The notes under the pieces were generated by a model that saw only the letters and a program-made list of their open reading frames with translations, was not told the DNA's origin and searched no databases. Shown here piece after piece: positions 6,971 to 16,074 of a DNA stretch of 64,000 nucleotides (its first letter is position 1; every line of letters starts with the position of its first letter). The position numbers were made by a program, and so were the translations under genes. Where the stretch lies: the NCBI GenBank assembly GCA_024229515.1, contig JAAESI010000030.1, positions 124,001 through 188,000 of the forward strand, read 5' to 3'. Source of the DNA: Pseudomonadota bacterium (GTDB lineage Bacteria; Myxococcota_A; UBA796; UBA9615).

Positions 6971-9856
6971 TCAGGGCGAGTAGCGGTACAGCGTCAGGCC
7001 CCGGTCCCCGGTGTTGTCGGACCAGAAGTCGTCCTCGTGCACGATCGAGAAGTCCCAGCTGTCCGCCGGCAGGCTCATCGACCGCAGGGGAATCGCGCAC
7101 GTCGTCCCGCTCCCGGTGTCGACCCGGAGCAGTCCGTCGTTGTTGGGCGTGCCGTCGTTGCTCGCGTACACGCCGTGGGCGCCCAGCCCCGCCGAGCCGC
7201 AGGGGTCCGCTTCGATGAGGAGCCGCTCGCCCGCGCCGAGGGTGGCGCTGACGTTGGTGGCGGTCGGGGTGTCATCGGAGGCGTCGGCCGAACTGACCTC
7301 GTTGCCGCCGATCTCGACCGCGCCGGAGGTCGTCAACTGGTCGTTGAACACGAAGTCCACCGACAGCGTGTCCTCGCCCGAGTTCGCGGTCCCCGCCGAG
7401 GGGTCGTACGACATCGTCACCGCCATCGGACCGAGGGCCGGCTGCACGTTCATCTCGATGTCCATCGCCGCCCACGGGAGCGTGGTGGTGCCGTCGTAGG
7501 CCCAGTCCTTGAAGCCGGTGAACAGCCAGGTGGTGCCGAGCGTGCCGAGGTCCACGAGGAAGTGGCCGTCGGCGCTGCCGTCCGGGTTGTCGACGTTGAA
7601 TCGGAGCAGTCCATCGATCGGGGCCTCGAACGCGCACACCACCGAGCCCGCCGACGTCGGGTCCAGGATCGCCAGCTCGCAGACCGGCATCGAGCCGACG
7701 TAGACCTGGACCGAAGCCGCGGTCGAGTCCTGGAGGCCGTCGCTGGCCACGACCTCGCAGGCCCACAGCTCCCCTTCGGAGGTCTCGGACGACGACAGCG
7801 TATTCGGCAGGGTCGTGAAGGTCGGGCCGGTGGGGGCGCCGTCCTTGAGCCACTCGCCGCTGTAGGTCACCGGCAGTCCCTCGGGATCGACAGACACGGC
7901 GGCGAGGTCGCAGATGAGGTCGTCGCCGTCGTCGGGGTAGAGCGCATCCAGGCTCAGCAGCGGGGCGGTCGGAGGGAGGTCCAGCGTGCAGGTCGAATCC
8001 GACGAGAAGCTGCCTCCGATCATGAAGCCGTCGTGCCCGTTGAGGCTTCCGTCGTGGACGGTGCTGCCGGAGCCTTCCTCGAAGCCCCACAACGCGAGGG
8101 TGTCAGCGTCCGAGCCGAGGCTCGTGTCGGGGATGAAGGTGATGCCGTAGCGGGCGACCGAGGAGAGCCGCACATCGTCGATGAGGCCGTCCCAGGCGTC
8201 CCCCAGGCCGGCCCCGTCCCCGCCGATGAGCAGGTCCGCGGTGGCGGCGGCGTTCGGCGACGGAAGCGTGCCGCTGGAGTCCGGTTGGCCGTCCACGAAG
8301 AAGGTCCCGATGCCGCTGCTGGCCTCGTAGACGAGGGCGACGTGGTGCCACTGGCCCAGCGTCAGGGCGCTCTCGGCGGTTACGAGGGGGTTGGCGCCGA
8401 TCGAGACCTGGAAGAAGGGCTCGCCGTCGCTGTTGACGGCCAGGTGCCAGCCGTTGTCCGAGCCCGGGTCGCGCTTGCTGACCACCGCGGCGTCGGGGCT
8501 GAACGTGTCCGGGCGGAGCCACGCTTCCACGGTGAAGTCGCCGCCGCCCAGCCGCAAGGACGAGTCGTCCGTGACGTAGGCATGCGAGCCGCCGCCGTTG
8601 CCGGAGAAGCTGAAGCAGCCGGCTTCGACCGCGACCGTCGAGATGCCGGGCTCGCCGAAGAGCGTGCCGTCGGTGGGGGTCACCTCGCAGGTCCAGTTCT
8701 GGCCGATCTCGGTCTCGGACCAGGGCAGCAGCGCGCCCACGTGCGAGGTGGGGCTGCCGTCGACGAGCCAGCCGAAGCCGTAGTCGATGATGTCGCCGGA
8801 GTCGGGGTCCACGCTATCGGCGACGACGGCGCAGGCCAGGTCTTGTGCCTGGTTGGGTTCGGCGGGGGTGACCTCGACGCCGGGCGCCGAGGGGGCGGTG
8901 TCGGGGACGACCGTCTCAGCCTCGGCGGGCAGCGAGGAGACCTCGAGCGGGTCCACGCCGTACACCTCCACCCGCCACACCTGATCGCGCGCGAGGTCGG
9001 CCATGGGGATGAGGGAGGTGTCCGCCTCCTCGGGGAAGAACACGCCGACCTCGTCGACGAACCAGCGGTAGCCGTACTCCACGGTCTCGCCCTCGGGATC
9101 GACCGACTCGGTGGTGATGATGACGCGCAGGTCGCTGTCGATGGACGGCGGGTTGGGCTCGAGCGCGATGCCGGGCACCGACGGGGCGCCGTTGGTCACG
9201 ATGTAGACGACGTCGGTGCACTCCAGGCCCGAGCTGTCCGTGACGGTGAGGCTGAGTTCGTGGTTCGAGGCGCTGATCGCGACCTCGGCGCCGACCACAC
9301 CGACCTCATTCGCAGGGGTCGTGTCCAGCACGCCGTCGACGTCGCTGGCCCACTCGATGGCGAGGGTGTCGAGGTCGTCCTTGTCGTCGTCGACCTGGCC
9401 TTGCAGCAGCAGCGGCTGGGTCGAGTCGAGCACGGCTTTGCCGGTCGGCGAGGTGATGGTGCACAGCGGCGGCTGGTCGTCGACGACAGTGACTTCGACG
9501 CTGACTTCGACCGTGGCGCCGTCGATGTCGGTGACGCGCAGGGTGATGCTGTGGTCGCCGCCGGAGGGGTCGTCCCACTGAACCAGGGTGTTGCCCTCGT
9601 CGTCGTCGGGAAGCCCTTCGAAGATCACGCCGTCGACGTTGCTGGTCCAGGCGATCTCGTCGATCCCGCCGCCGGCGCCGACGTCGATCGCCCGTCCGCG
9701 CAGCTCGATCCCGTCATCGGCGGCGTGCACCGAGCCGTCCACGGGCTGTTGGATCACCGCTTCAGGCCGGTTGTTGGCCGAATTGATCGTCACGCCACTG
9801 CAGCCCGCAACGGCGAGCGCAGCTCCGATCAACACCATTCCGAACGTACGAACCAT
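6971..9856 (-). CDS. Large lipoprotein with Ig-like repeats and a LamG domain
   Basis: 961 residues from ATG 9856, chosen because it has GGAG at a proper distance and begins the signal peptide MVRTFGMVLIGAALAVAGC with a lipobox; ten further codons upstream are open. Residues 25-420 contain divergent PKD/Ig-like modules on DVDGVIFE, VDPEGETVEYGYRW and VDPDSGDIIDYGFGW themes. A LamG/concanavalin-like jelly-roll follows at about 430-625 (FTVEAWLRP, WHHVALVY, GLIDDVRLSSVARY), then another Ig-like repeat and a C-terminal beta-rich region. It is predicted to be surface- or periplasm-exposed and to bind carbohydrate or protein. It diverges from the epimerase gene. Confidence 0.85.
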   Translation of the reverse strand: MVRTFGMVLIGAALAVAGCSGVTINSANNRPEAVIQQPVDGSVHAADDGIELRGRAIDVGAGGGIDEIAWTSNVDGVIFEGLPDDDEGNTLVQWDDPSGGDHSITLRVTDIDGATVEVSVEVTVVDDQPPLCTITSPTGKAVLDSTQPLLLQGQVDDDKDDLDTLAIEWASDVDGVLDTTPANEVGVVGAEVAISASNHELSLTVTDSSGLECTDVVYIVTNGAPSVPGIALEPNPPSIDSDLRVIITTESVDPEGETVEYGYRWFVDEVGVFFPEEADTSLIPMADLARDQVWRVEVYGVDPLEVSSLPAEAETVVPDTAPSAPGVEVTPAEPNQAQDLACAVVADSVDPDSGDIIDYGFGWLVDGSPTSHVGALLPWSETEIGQNWTCEVTPTDGTLFGEPGISTVAVEAGCFSFSGNGGGSHAYVTDDSSLRLGGGDFTVEAWLRPDTFSPDAAVVSKRDPGSDNGWHLAVNSDGEPFFQVSIGANPLVTAESALTLGQWHHVALVYEASSGIGTFFVDGQPDSSGTLPSPNAAATADLLIGGDGAGLGDAWDGLIDDVRLSSVARYGITFIPDTSLGSDADTLALWGFEEGSGSTVHDGSLNGHDGFMIGGSFSSDSTCTLDLPPTAPLLSLDALYPDDGDDLICDLAAVSVDPEGLPVTYSGEWLKDGAPTGPTFTTLPNTLSSSETSEGELWACEVVASDGLQDSTAASVQVYVGSMPVCELAILDPTSAGSVVCAFEAPIDGLLRFNVDNPDGSADGHFLVDLGTLGTTWLFTGFKDWAYDGTTTLPWAAMDIEMNVQPALGPMAVTMSYDPSAGTANSGEDTLSVDFVFNDQLTTSGAVEIGGNEVSSADASDDTPTATNVSATLGAGERLLIEADPCGSAGLGAHGVYASNDGTPNNDGLLRVDTGSGTTCAIPLRSMSLPADSWDFSIVHEDDFWSDNTGDRGLTLYRYSP

Positions 9857-9918
9857 CCGCTTCTCCGACCCAACTCCGTCGCGCATTGTAGAGCAGGTCA
9901 GGGACCATCAGACCGGGC

Positions 9919-9924
9919 TATCAT
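9919..9924 (+). promoter_or_regulatory. -10 hexamer TATCAT, six bases before a GTG start
   Basis: TATCAT is followed by exactly six bases and then the GTG of the epimerase gene. There is no Shine-Dalgarno sequence between them. A start site on the GTG itself would give a leaderless mRNA. Confidence 0.5.
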
Positions 9925-9930
9925 CGGCTC

Positions 9931-10863
9931 GTGCGAGCAATCGTCACCGGGGCCGCCGGATTCATCGGGTCCCATCTGTCTGAATCGCTCGCTCGGGCGG
10001 GCCACGACGTGGTCGGCATCGACGCGTTCACGGACTACTACGACCGGGCCCTGAAGGACCGCAACGCCGCCGCAGTGACCGCCGCGGGCGCCACCGTGCG
10101 CGAGTTGGATCTGGCGACCGCCGACCTCCACGACGTCGTCGCGGGGGCCGACGTGATCTTCCACTTCGCGGGGCAGCCGGGGCTGTCGGCCTCGACCCCG
10201 CTGGCTTCCTACGTGCGGAACAACATCACCGCGACGGAGCGGCTGTTGGCGGCGGTGGAGGCGACGGCGTCCCAGGCGTTCTTCGTGAACATCGCCACCT
10301 CGTCGGTGTACGGGGCGATGGCGACGGAGCCGGAGACGGTCCTGCCGGCGCCCACTTCGCACTACGGGATCACCAAGCTGGCCGCCGAGCACCTGGCGAT
10401 GGCGGCCCATTCCCAGCGCGGGCTGGCGGCCTGCTCGCTCCGCATCTTCAGCGTCTTCGGCCCCCGCGAGCGGCCCGAGAAGCTGTTCCCGCTGCTGATC
10501 CGATCCATCACCGAAGACCGCCCCTTCCCCCTGTTCGAAGGAGCGCGGGAGCACGAGCGGTCGTTCACCTACGTGGGCGACATCGTGGAGGGCTGCGTGG
10601 CGGCGTGGGAGCGACGGGAGGCCGTCACCGGCGAGGTCGTCAACCTCGGCACCGAGGCCTGCTACCGGACCACCGAGGGCATCGATATCGTCCAGGAGCT
10701 GATGGGCCAGGAGGCCCGCTTCGACATGAAGCCGCGCCGTCCCGGCGATCAGATGCGGACGTCGGCGTCGATCGCCAAGGCGCGCCGCTTGTTGGGCTAC
10801 GCGCCGTCGACGTCGCTGCGCGACGGGCTCGAGGCCGAGGTCGCCTGGTTCACCCGTCCCTGA
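9931..10863 (+). CDS. NAD-dependent sugar-nucleotide epimerase/dehydratase
   Basis: 310 residues of the extended short-chain dehydrogenase family. GAAGFIGSHL near residue 8 is the NAD-binding glycine motif, SSVYG near 125 supplies the catalytic Ser, and YGITK near 147 is the YxxxK pair. RIFSVFGPRERPEKLFPLLI and the late RRPGDQMRTSASIAKA resemble UDP-glucuronate or UDP-glucose 4-epimerases, but the substrate cannot be fixed from sequence. It acts in the cytoplasm to supply precursors for polysaccharide or LPS. The 3' end overlaps the convergent outer-membrane gene by 67 bases. Confidence 0.9.
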   Translation: MRAIVTGAAGFIGSHLSESLARAGHDVVGIDAFTDYYDRALKDRNAAAVTAAGATVRELDLATADLHDVVAGADVIFHFAGQPGLSASTPLASYVRNNITATERLLAAVEATASQAFFVNIATSSVYGAMATEPETVLPAPTSHYGITKLAAEHLAMAAHSQRGLAACSLRIFSVFGPRERPEKLFPLLIRSITEDRPFPLFEGAREHERSFTYVGDIVEGCVAAWERREAVTGEVVNLGTEACYRTTEGIDIVQELMGQEARFDMKPRRPGDQMRTSASIAKARRLLGYAPSTSLRDGLEAEVAWFTRP

Positions 10864-12050
10864 CGGACCCGGCCGATCCGCAGCCCGAACCGGGCCGCCC
10901 CCAGGAACGACACGCCGCCCGCGCCTCGACCCAGGTCCAGGGGAATGCCGACTCCGACCGTGACTTCGCCGAACGCGGATGCGCCGAGATCGACCCGGAG
11001 GCCGAGGGAGTGGTCGATGTTGATCTCCGCGTACGCGCTGGTCGCGACGTAGGTGGAGTCCGTCTCCCCAGGGGTGACGGTGACTATCGGGGCCGAAAAC
11101 CCGCCGAGCTGGACGACGTACAGGAGCCCATCCCCGGCGGCGACGAGCGTGTCCCGGGCGAGGAGGTCGAACCGCGCCTGCCACACCAGGGAGAAGCGCT
11201 GCGTCTTCCCCAGCCCGTGGAGCCCGCGCACGCCGAAGCGTCCGCCGACGGCGCCGAGGGTGCGCCCCCCGTAGCTTTCGGCGACCACATGGTCGAACCC
11301 GGCCTGCACGCCCCCGCCGAGGAGGACCTCGTTGCGGCGCAGGTCGCCCAGGCGGGCGTTGACGGTGATCGCGGCGCTGCCGCCGCGGCGTTGGGAGGCG
11401 TAGACCTGCGGGTAGAAGCCGCCCAGCTCGGGATCGGCGGTCTGGGTCGCGTGATCGGGGCCGAAGCGTGCCTCGATGTCGAGCCCGATCGTCAGCGGCG
11501 GGACCGCGTCGCGCAGGCCCCCGACCTTGAGGAGCAGCAACTCGATCCCGACCCCCGGGTCGTCCGCGTAGGTCTCGGTGCCGAGGCCGAAGTCCTGGCC
11601 GGCGACGCCCACGCCGCCATGCAGCGCGAGCTCGACGACATCCGGATCGGGGCCTCGGGTCGGGGTCCGCTTCGGATCCTCGGTCGGCGCCTCCGGCTCG
11701 TCCTCGACGATCGGCATGCGAAGGACGAGGGAGACCAGCCAGGGCTCGGCTTCCTGCTCCTCCTCCGTGTGCCAGGGAGCCGCCCGATCGGGGGCGAGGA
11801 AGTGCAGGTTGGCGACGTCCTGGGCCGCGGCGGCGCCGTCGACGACCTCGGACCAGGTGATGCAGACGACGAACGCCTCCGCGAGGCGCTCCTGGGCGGC
11901 GTCGGCGTAGCAGCTGTCGGGCGCCTGCTTGCAGCCTCCGATGACGCCTTCGGCCGAAGCGCGGGCCTGGGCCAGATCGGTCAGCCAGGCGTCATCCGCC
12001 GCGGCCGTCGTGGGCAGAAGCAGGACCGCCGCGAGGGCGAGCCACCTCAC
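10797..12050 (-). CDS. Predicted outer-membrane beta-barrel protein of sigma/FecR unit
   Basis: 417 residues from GTG 12050, which overlaps the FecR-like gene stop (GTGA) and gives the signal peptide VRWLALAAVLLLPTTAAA. After an N-terminal helical region with two cysteines (GGCKQAPDSCYADAA) the chain alternates short hydrophobic strands and turns (ALHGGVGVAGQDFGLG, GLRVDLGASAFGEVTVGVGI), as in small barrels. It is the third gene of an ECF sigma, FecR-like, outer-membrane protein unit and is a likely target or sensor. The last 67 bases overlap the epimerase gene on the other strand. No specific family named. Confidence 0.72.
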   Translation of the reverse strand: MRWLALAAVLLLPTTAAADDAWLTDLAQARASAEGVIGGCKQAPDSCYADAAQERLAEAFVVCITWSEVVDGAAAAQDVANLHFLAPDRAAPWHTEEEQEAEPWLVSLVLRMPIVEDEPEAPTEDPKRTPTRGPDPDVVELALHGGVGVAGQDFGLGTETYADDPGVGIELLLLKVGGLRDAVPPLTIGLDIEARFGPDHATQTADPELGGFYPQVYASQRRGGSAAITVNARLGDLRRNEVLLGGGVQAGFDHVVAESYGGRTLGAVGGRFGVRGLHGLGKTQRFSLVWQARFDLLARDTLVAAGDGLLYVVQLGGFSAPIVTVTPGETDSTYVATSAYAEINIDHSLGLRVDLGASAFGEVTVGVGIPLDLGRGAGGVSFLGAARFGLRIGRVRQGRVNQATSASSPSRSDVDGA

Positions 12051-12964
12051 TCGAAGCTCCGCACGGTCTCCATGGCCACCGCGGGCACCCGCGCGAGGCG
12101 CATCTGGCCCACCAGGTCGATCGCCAGGTGGGGGTCGGTCGTGCCCTCGTCGGTGAGCCACTGAACCAGCTCGGTCAGAGGCACGCCGTCGGCGGAGCGC
12201 CAGAGCATGCGGCCGTCGGCGGACCGCGCCACGAGCACCGCCTCGTCGGCGGCGACGCCGGTCACTTCGTCCTCGTTGCTGCGGATCGAGACGTTGCCGT
12301 CGGTGACCATCACGGCGGCGATGTCGCCGGCGGTCCCCGCCACGAAGGTGGTCCCCACGGGGACGATCGTCAGCGCCAGCGCGTCCAGCGCGACGACGTC
12401 CACGCCCGGGTCCAGGGTTCCGTTGCGGACGAAGGTCACCACGCCTGCGGACAGCACCGCGGCCCGCCCGTCGACGTGGAGGCGGCTGCCGGGGGCCGGG
12501 ATGAGGCCGGCGGCCAGCATCGGCTCGGGGGCCTGGAGGGGCTCGGGCTCGAGTTCGGTCACCAGCAGGGCGGCTTCGGCCCGGGTCGGTGCTGCGGGGG
12601 CGATCGCCGGCGGAAGCGGTGTCGGCTCGGCCGCGGAGGGAGCGGACGGGCGGGTGTCGATGCGCGGCTGCGGGACCATCGACACCCGGCGCAGGGGCAC
12701 GGCCTCGACTCCGGGCTCCGGTGGCGCGGGCCGATCCATCAGCAGCGCGCCCACGAGGAGGGCGGCCGCGGCGGATCCGAGCGCGAGCAGCCAGGGCCGG
12801 CGTCGGGGCGGGGGAGGCGCAGCCGCTGGTGGCTCGACGTCCACCGCGAAGGTGGCGTCGGCGTCCACGCCGAGGCGGTCCAGGAGCGAATCCACGGCGC
12901 CCTCGACGGCGAGGTCATCGCCGGTGGCGTCCAGCAGGTCGTCGAAGCGGTCGGGCGCCGTCAT
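12047..12964 (-). CDS. FecR-like membrane anti-sigma regulator
   Basis: 305 residues. The N-terminal 65 residues are cytoplasmic and acidic (MTAPDRFDDLLDATGDDLAVE), followed by a Pro/Arg patch, one membrane helix (WLLALGSAAAALLVGALLM, about 60-80), a proline-rich stretch, and a C-terminal beta-rich FecR-type domain (about 165-265; PGSRLHVDGRAAVLSAGVV, GTTFVAGTAGDIAAVMVTDG). The architecture fits a sensor that relays an outer-membrane signal to the adjoining sigma factor. Start ATG 12964 overlaps the sigma stop by four bases and the stop overlaps the next GTG, so the three genes form one coupled operon. Confidence 0.82.
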   Translation of the reverse strand: MTAPDRFDDLLDATGDDLAVEGAVDSLLDRLGVDADATFAVDVEPPAAAPPPPRRRPWLLALGSAAAALLVGALLMDRPAPPEPGVEAVPLRRVSMVPQPRIDTRPSAPSAAEPTPLPPAIAPAAPTRAEAALLVTELEPEPLQAPEPMLAAGLIPAPGSRLHVDGRAAVLSAGVVTFVRNGTLDPGVDVVALDALALTIVPVGTTFVAGTAGDIAAVMVTDGNVSIRSNEDEVTGVAADEAVLVARSADGRMLWRSADGVPLTELVQWLTDEGTTDPHLAIDLVGQMRLARVPAVAMETVRSFE

Positions 12965-13533
12965 CGCGAGCCCTCCGGCGGATCGAGGAGGTCGTCGAAA
13001 CGGAGATCCAGCATCTCCATGACGGAGTGCACGCGGCGTCGCAGCTTGCGCTTGCGGTTCTCGTACTCGCCGTAGGTGACCCCCACGACGGCGGCGGCCT
13101 GCGGGCCGTCCAGTTCCCGTTCACGCTGGCGCACCCACGCGTCCCAGACGATGCGCTCGGCCGGCTCCAGGGCGTCCAGGAGGCGCTGCCGGTTGGCGTG
13201 GGCGGTCTGCCGCACGAGCTCGCGATCGCCGAACACGGTGGAGTCGGGCTCGACCAGACGCAGGTGCAGGCGTGCCCGGTTGGTCCGCACCCGGTACCGG
13301 TCGATGTAGGCGTTGCGCACGATGGTGCGGATGAGACCGATGGGCGAAGTCGACAGGTCGTAGCGGTCCGGTCGGCTCCGGAGCACGACAATCGCGTCAG
13401 CCACGAGGTCTTCGGCTTCTTCCAGGGACGCGCCCATGGCGCGCGCTCCGCGGATCCCTGCACGCAGGACGTCGCCCCAGTTGAGGGGTGTGGCAGGGCG
13501 GGCGGGGGCCGCGATGGGATCGGGACGCGTCAA
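12961..13533 (-). CDS. ECF-type RNA polymerase sigma factor
   Basis: 190 residues if started at TTG 13533, preceded by GAGAG. The open frame extends to a GTG at 13662, but that start would leave no promoter space before the divergent lipoprotein gene. Region 2 is visible (EEAEDLVADAIVVLRSRPDR, LIRTIVRNAYIDRYR) and region 4 near the C-terminus (LDGPQAAAVVGVTYGEYENR, KRKLRRRV). The spacing fits a two-domain ECF factor. It is coupled with the FecR-like gene. It probably activates this operon and perhaps the divergent lipoprotein. The start is the main doubt. Confidence 0.85.
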   Translation of the reverse strand: MTRPDPIAAPARPATPLNWGDVLRAGIRGARAMGASLEEAEDLVADAIVVLRSRPDRYDLSTSPIGLIRTIVRNAYIDRYRVRTNRARLHLRLVEPDSTVFGDRELVRQTAHANRQRLLDALEPAERIVWDAWVRQRERELDGPQAAAVVGVTYGEYENRKRKLRRRVHSVMEMLDLRFDDLLDPPEGSR

Positions 13534-13667
13534 AGCACTCTCGGCACCTTCACGAATCGGGCCGGCTCGTTTGTCGGGCAGGATCTTGCCCGTCAGAAGG
13601 TGCCAAAGATTGCTTTGTGGTCCGTGCAAGAGAGCGGAACCACCCCGCACACCCTGGAGCACCCCGG
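13534..13667. promoter_or_regulatory. Divergent intergenic region with short hairpin
   Basis: This 134-base gap separates the ECF sigma and lipoprotein genes. CGGGCA (13575-13580) and TGCCCG (13587-13592) form a six-base inverted repeat around GGATCT, a possible operator. I see no convincing -35/-10 pair for the housekeeping sigma factor on either strand, which suits promoters read by the ECF factor itself. Confidence 0.4.
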
Positions 13668-14615
13668 ATGTCCATGAGAACCCTCCCCCTCCTGAGCCTG
13701 ACGCTGACCGCGGCCGTCGCCCTGACGGCCTGCGAGACCAACTCCCCGCAGCTCGATCCCGAGCTGATGACCACCTACGGACACGTCGTCGACAACCGCG
13801 GCTGGGCCGTCGGTTCCCGCATGGATCTCGACGTCTCCGTGAACGCCTCCGGGCGCACCCTGGACGTCGTGTACGAGTCCGAGGATGGCGCCGTCATCGC
13901 GACCGACAACTGGAACAGCGGCCCCGAGCTGATGGGCCCGTGGGACCTCATGTGGGGTGGCGGCGGCTACTCGTACACGTACTCCTCGGCGACGGTCGAA
14001 GAGGCGGGTGAGTTCGACCTCGTGGTCAAGACCGGTCGCGGCAAGGAGTTGGAGCGCCTGACCCTGACGGCCGCCGAGCCCGATGACTACGCCCTCGGCG
14101 TGGTCCTGGACGACTGCCCGGAGTTCCCCGACCTCGTCTTCAAGGAGCAGCCCACCATGCTCGAGGACAGCTGGGTGATGGTCGCGCCGGCCCCCGTGGA
14201 CGCCAACGGCGACCAGCTGGTCGGTCACTTCGACTTCACCACCTCCAGCACGGGCATCGACGTGGAGGACTGGGGCGGCGGCTACGTCGACATGACGGTC
14301 GGCAGCGGTGACTTCACCGTCAGCTTCACCGTCGACGGCGAGCAGCACGACTTCGACATCAAGACCGCGTCCGTCGAAGAGATCGTCTCCATCGAGATCG
14401 CCGACATCCCCGAGAAGCACGGCATGACCAACGAGTCGCTGCTGTGCGCCGTCGGCCGCACCGCCGATGGCACCCCGGTGCACGGCATCTCCCCGGACTG
14501 GAGCACCGGCTGGGCCGCCCCCACGATCCACGCCGACAACTTCGCGACGGTGGACGCCTGCTTCGGCGACCTCTGCGCGTCGTGGACCGGACCGGACTCG
14601 GGCGCCGTTCAGTAA
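13668..14615 (+). CDS. Lipoprotein, divergent from ECF sigma operon
   Basis: 315 residues from ATG 13668 (an alternative ATG lies two codons on), with GGAG about nine bases upstream. The signal peptide ends AVALTAC, a lipobox. The mature chain is beta-rich and acidic, with two weakly similar halves: a 'vdn rgwavgsrmdldvsvnasg'-type strand pattern near residue 30 and VEDWGGGYVDMTVGSGDFTV near residue 200. Four cysteines may form disulfides. No family recognised. Its position opposite the sigma operon suggests it could be a regulated envelope component; that is inference. Confidence 0.75.
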   Translation: MSMRTLPLLSLTLTAAVALTACETNSPQLDPELMTTYGHVVDNRGWAVGSRMDLDVSVNASGRTLDVVYESEDGAVIATDNWNSGPELMGPWDLMWGGGGYSYTYSSATVEEAGEFDLVVKTGRGKELERLTLTAAEPDDYALGVVLDDCPEFPDLVFKEQPTMLEDSWVMVAPAPVDANGDQLVGHFDFTTSSTGIDVEDWGGGYVDMTVGSGDFTVSFTVDGEQHDFDIKTASVEEIVSIEIADIPEKHGMTNESLLCAVGRTADGTPVHGISPDWSTGWAAPTIHADNFATVDACFGDLCASWTGPDSGAVQ

Positions 14616-14694
14616 CCACCTCCAACCAACCCCGCCGGACGGCGTGTCGGGAGTGGGCTTCGGCCCCCCCGGCGCGCCGTCTTCCGTTCTGGGG

Positions 14695-14712
14695 GCCTCC
14701 GGATCGGGAGGC
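14695..14712. terminator. Weak hairpin between convergent genes
   Basis: GCCTCC and GGAGGC pair around a six-base loop just before the preA stop, in the 107-base gap between convergent genes. There is no T run, so it is at best a weak terminator. Confidence 0.35.
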
Positions 14713-14722
14713 TTGGCCGTCC

Positions 14723-16063
14723 TCAGCCCTTGCGCGCGGCCTTCCGCTCGGCTTCCTGACGCTGGAAGTCCTTGTACGTCAGCAACGGCTTGGACTCGTC
14801 CTTGTCGACCTCCACCATCGTGACGCAGTTCGGCACCGGGCAGACCATCTGGCACAGGTTGCAGCCGACGCACTCCTGCTCGTCGACGAACGGGATGCGG
14901 GCTTCCCAGTCCACGCCCATGTGGTCGCGGGCCTTGAGCTTGGCGGCGGTGACGGGGTCGAGCCGCACGGCGCCTTCGCGCAGGTGGATGCACTGGTGGC
15001 TACCATCGTAGCAGGCGACGTAGCACTTCTGGCACCCGATGCAGGAGTCCTCGTCGATCTTGGCGACGACCTTGTAGTTCAGGTCGAGGTCGCCCCACGC
15101 GGTGTAGTGTGGGATCGCCTTGCCGATGAGGTCGGGCATCGTCGCGAGGCCCTTATCCTCCATGTAGGTCTCGAGCCCCTCGATCATGTCCTCCACGATC
15201 CGGAAGCCGTGGTGCATGACCGCGGTGCAGACCTGGACGGTGCTCGCTCCGAGGAGGAAGAACTCCACCGCGTCGCGCCACGTGCCGACGCCGCCGATGC
15301 CGGAGATCGGCAGCTGGAAGCGGGGGTCGCGGGCCAGGGCGGCGCACATGTGCAGCGCGATGGGACGCACCGCGGGGCCGCAGTAGCCGCCGTTGGTGGC
15401 CCGGTCGCCGACACGCGGCTCGGGGACCATGCGGTCGATGTCCACCGAGATGATCGACTTGATCGTGTTGATCAGGGAGACGCCGTCGGCGCCGCCGCGC
15501 TGGCTGGCGAGGCCGTGGGGCACGATGTCGCCCACGTTCGGGGTCAGCTTCACGAGCACCGGGACCGTGGAGTACTCCTTGGCCCACGAGGTGATCTCCT
15601 CGTTCACCGCCGGCTCCTGGCCGACCGCGCTGCCCATGCCGCGCTCGCACATACCGTGGGGGCAGCCGAAGTTCAGCTCCAGCCCATCCGCTCCAGCGTC
15701 GATGGAGCGCTTGATGATGTCCTGCCACTCCTCCTTGGTCTCGACCATGAGCGAGGCGATGACGGCGTGCTTCGGGTACTTCTTCTTGGTCTCGTAGATC
15801 TCCTTGAAGTTGACCTCGAGGGGGCGGTCCGTGATGAGCTCGATGTTGTTGAGCCCGATGATCCGCCGGTCGAAGTGGTGGATCGCGCCGTACCGCGACG
15901 ACACGTTCACGATCGGCGTACCGAGCGTCTTCCAGACCGCGCCGCCCCAGCCGGCGTCGAACGCCCGCTGGACCTGATCGCCCGTGTTCGACGGCGGCGC
16001 CGAGGCGAGCCAGAAGGGGTTGGGGGAGTGGATGCCGCCGGTGTTGGTGCTGATATCGACCAT
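14723..16063 (-). CDS. preA: Dihydropyrimidine dehydrogenase, catalytic subunit PreA
   Basis: 446 residues, cytoplasmic. The N-terminal 330 residues are an FMN-binding TIM barrel of the dihydroorotate dehydrogenase type (LASAPPSNTGDQVQRAFDAG, GCPHGMCERGMG, GIGGVGTWRDAVEFFLLGAS). The C-terminal part carries two 4Fe-4S motifs (CIGCQKCYVAC; CVGCNLCQMVCPVPNC). With PreT it reduces uracil and thymine using NADH. GGGAG precedes the ATG, 11 bases after the preT stop, so the two form an operon. The NCS1 transporter at 22370 may supply substrate. Confidence 0.95.
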   Translation of the reverse strand: MVDISTNTGGIHSPNPFWLASAPPSNTGDQVQRAFDAGWGGAVWKTLGTPIVNVSSRYGAIHHFDRRIIGLNNIELITDRPLEVNFKEIYETKKKYPKHAVIASLMVETKEEWQDIIKRSIDAGADGLELNFGCPHGMCERGMGSAVGQEPAVNEEITSWAKEYSTVPVLVKLTPNVGDIVPHGLASQRGGADGVSLINTIKSIISVDIDRMVPEPRVGDRATNGGYCGPAVRPIALHMCAALARDPRFQLPISGIGGVGTWRDAVEFFLLGASTVQVCTAVMHHGFRIVEDMIEGLETYMEDKGLATMPDLIGKAIPHYTAWGDLDLNYKVVAKIDEDSCIGCQKCYVACYDGSHQCIHLREGAVRLDPVTAAKLKARDHMGVDWEARIPFVDEQECVGCNLCQMVCPVPNCVTMVEVDKDESKPLLTYKDFQRQEAERKAARKG

Positions 16064-16074
16064 CGTGATGCTCC

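Noticed and set aside
7037..10054. Open frame of about 1000 codons on the plus strand
   Set aside because: Opposite the LamG lipoprotein and biased in composition; no signal or motif.
13534..13662. 43 extra residues at the N-terminus of the ECF sigma factor
   Set aside because: That start would end six bases from the divergent gene start and leave no promoter space. The segment has no sigma-like pattern.
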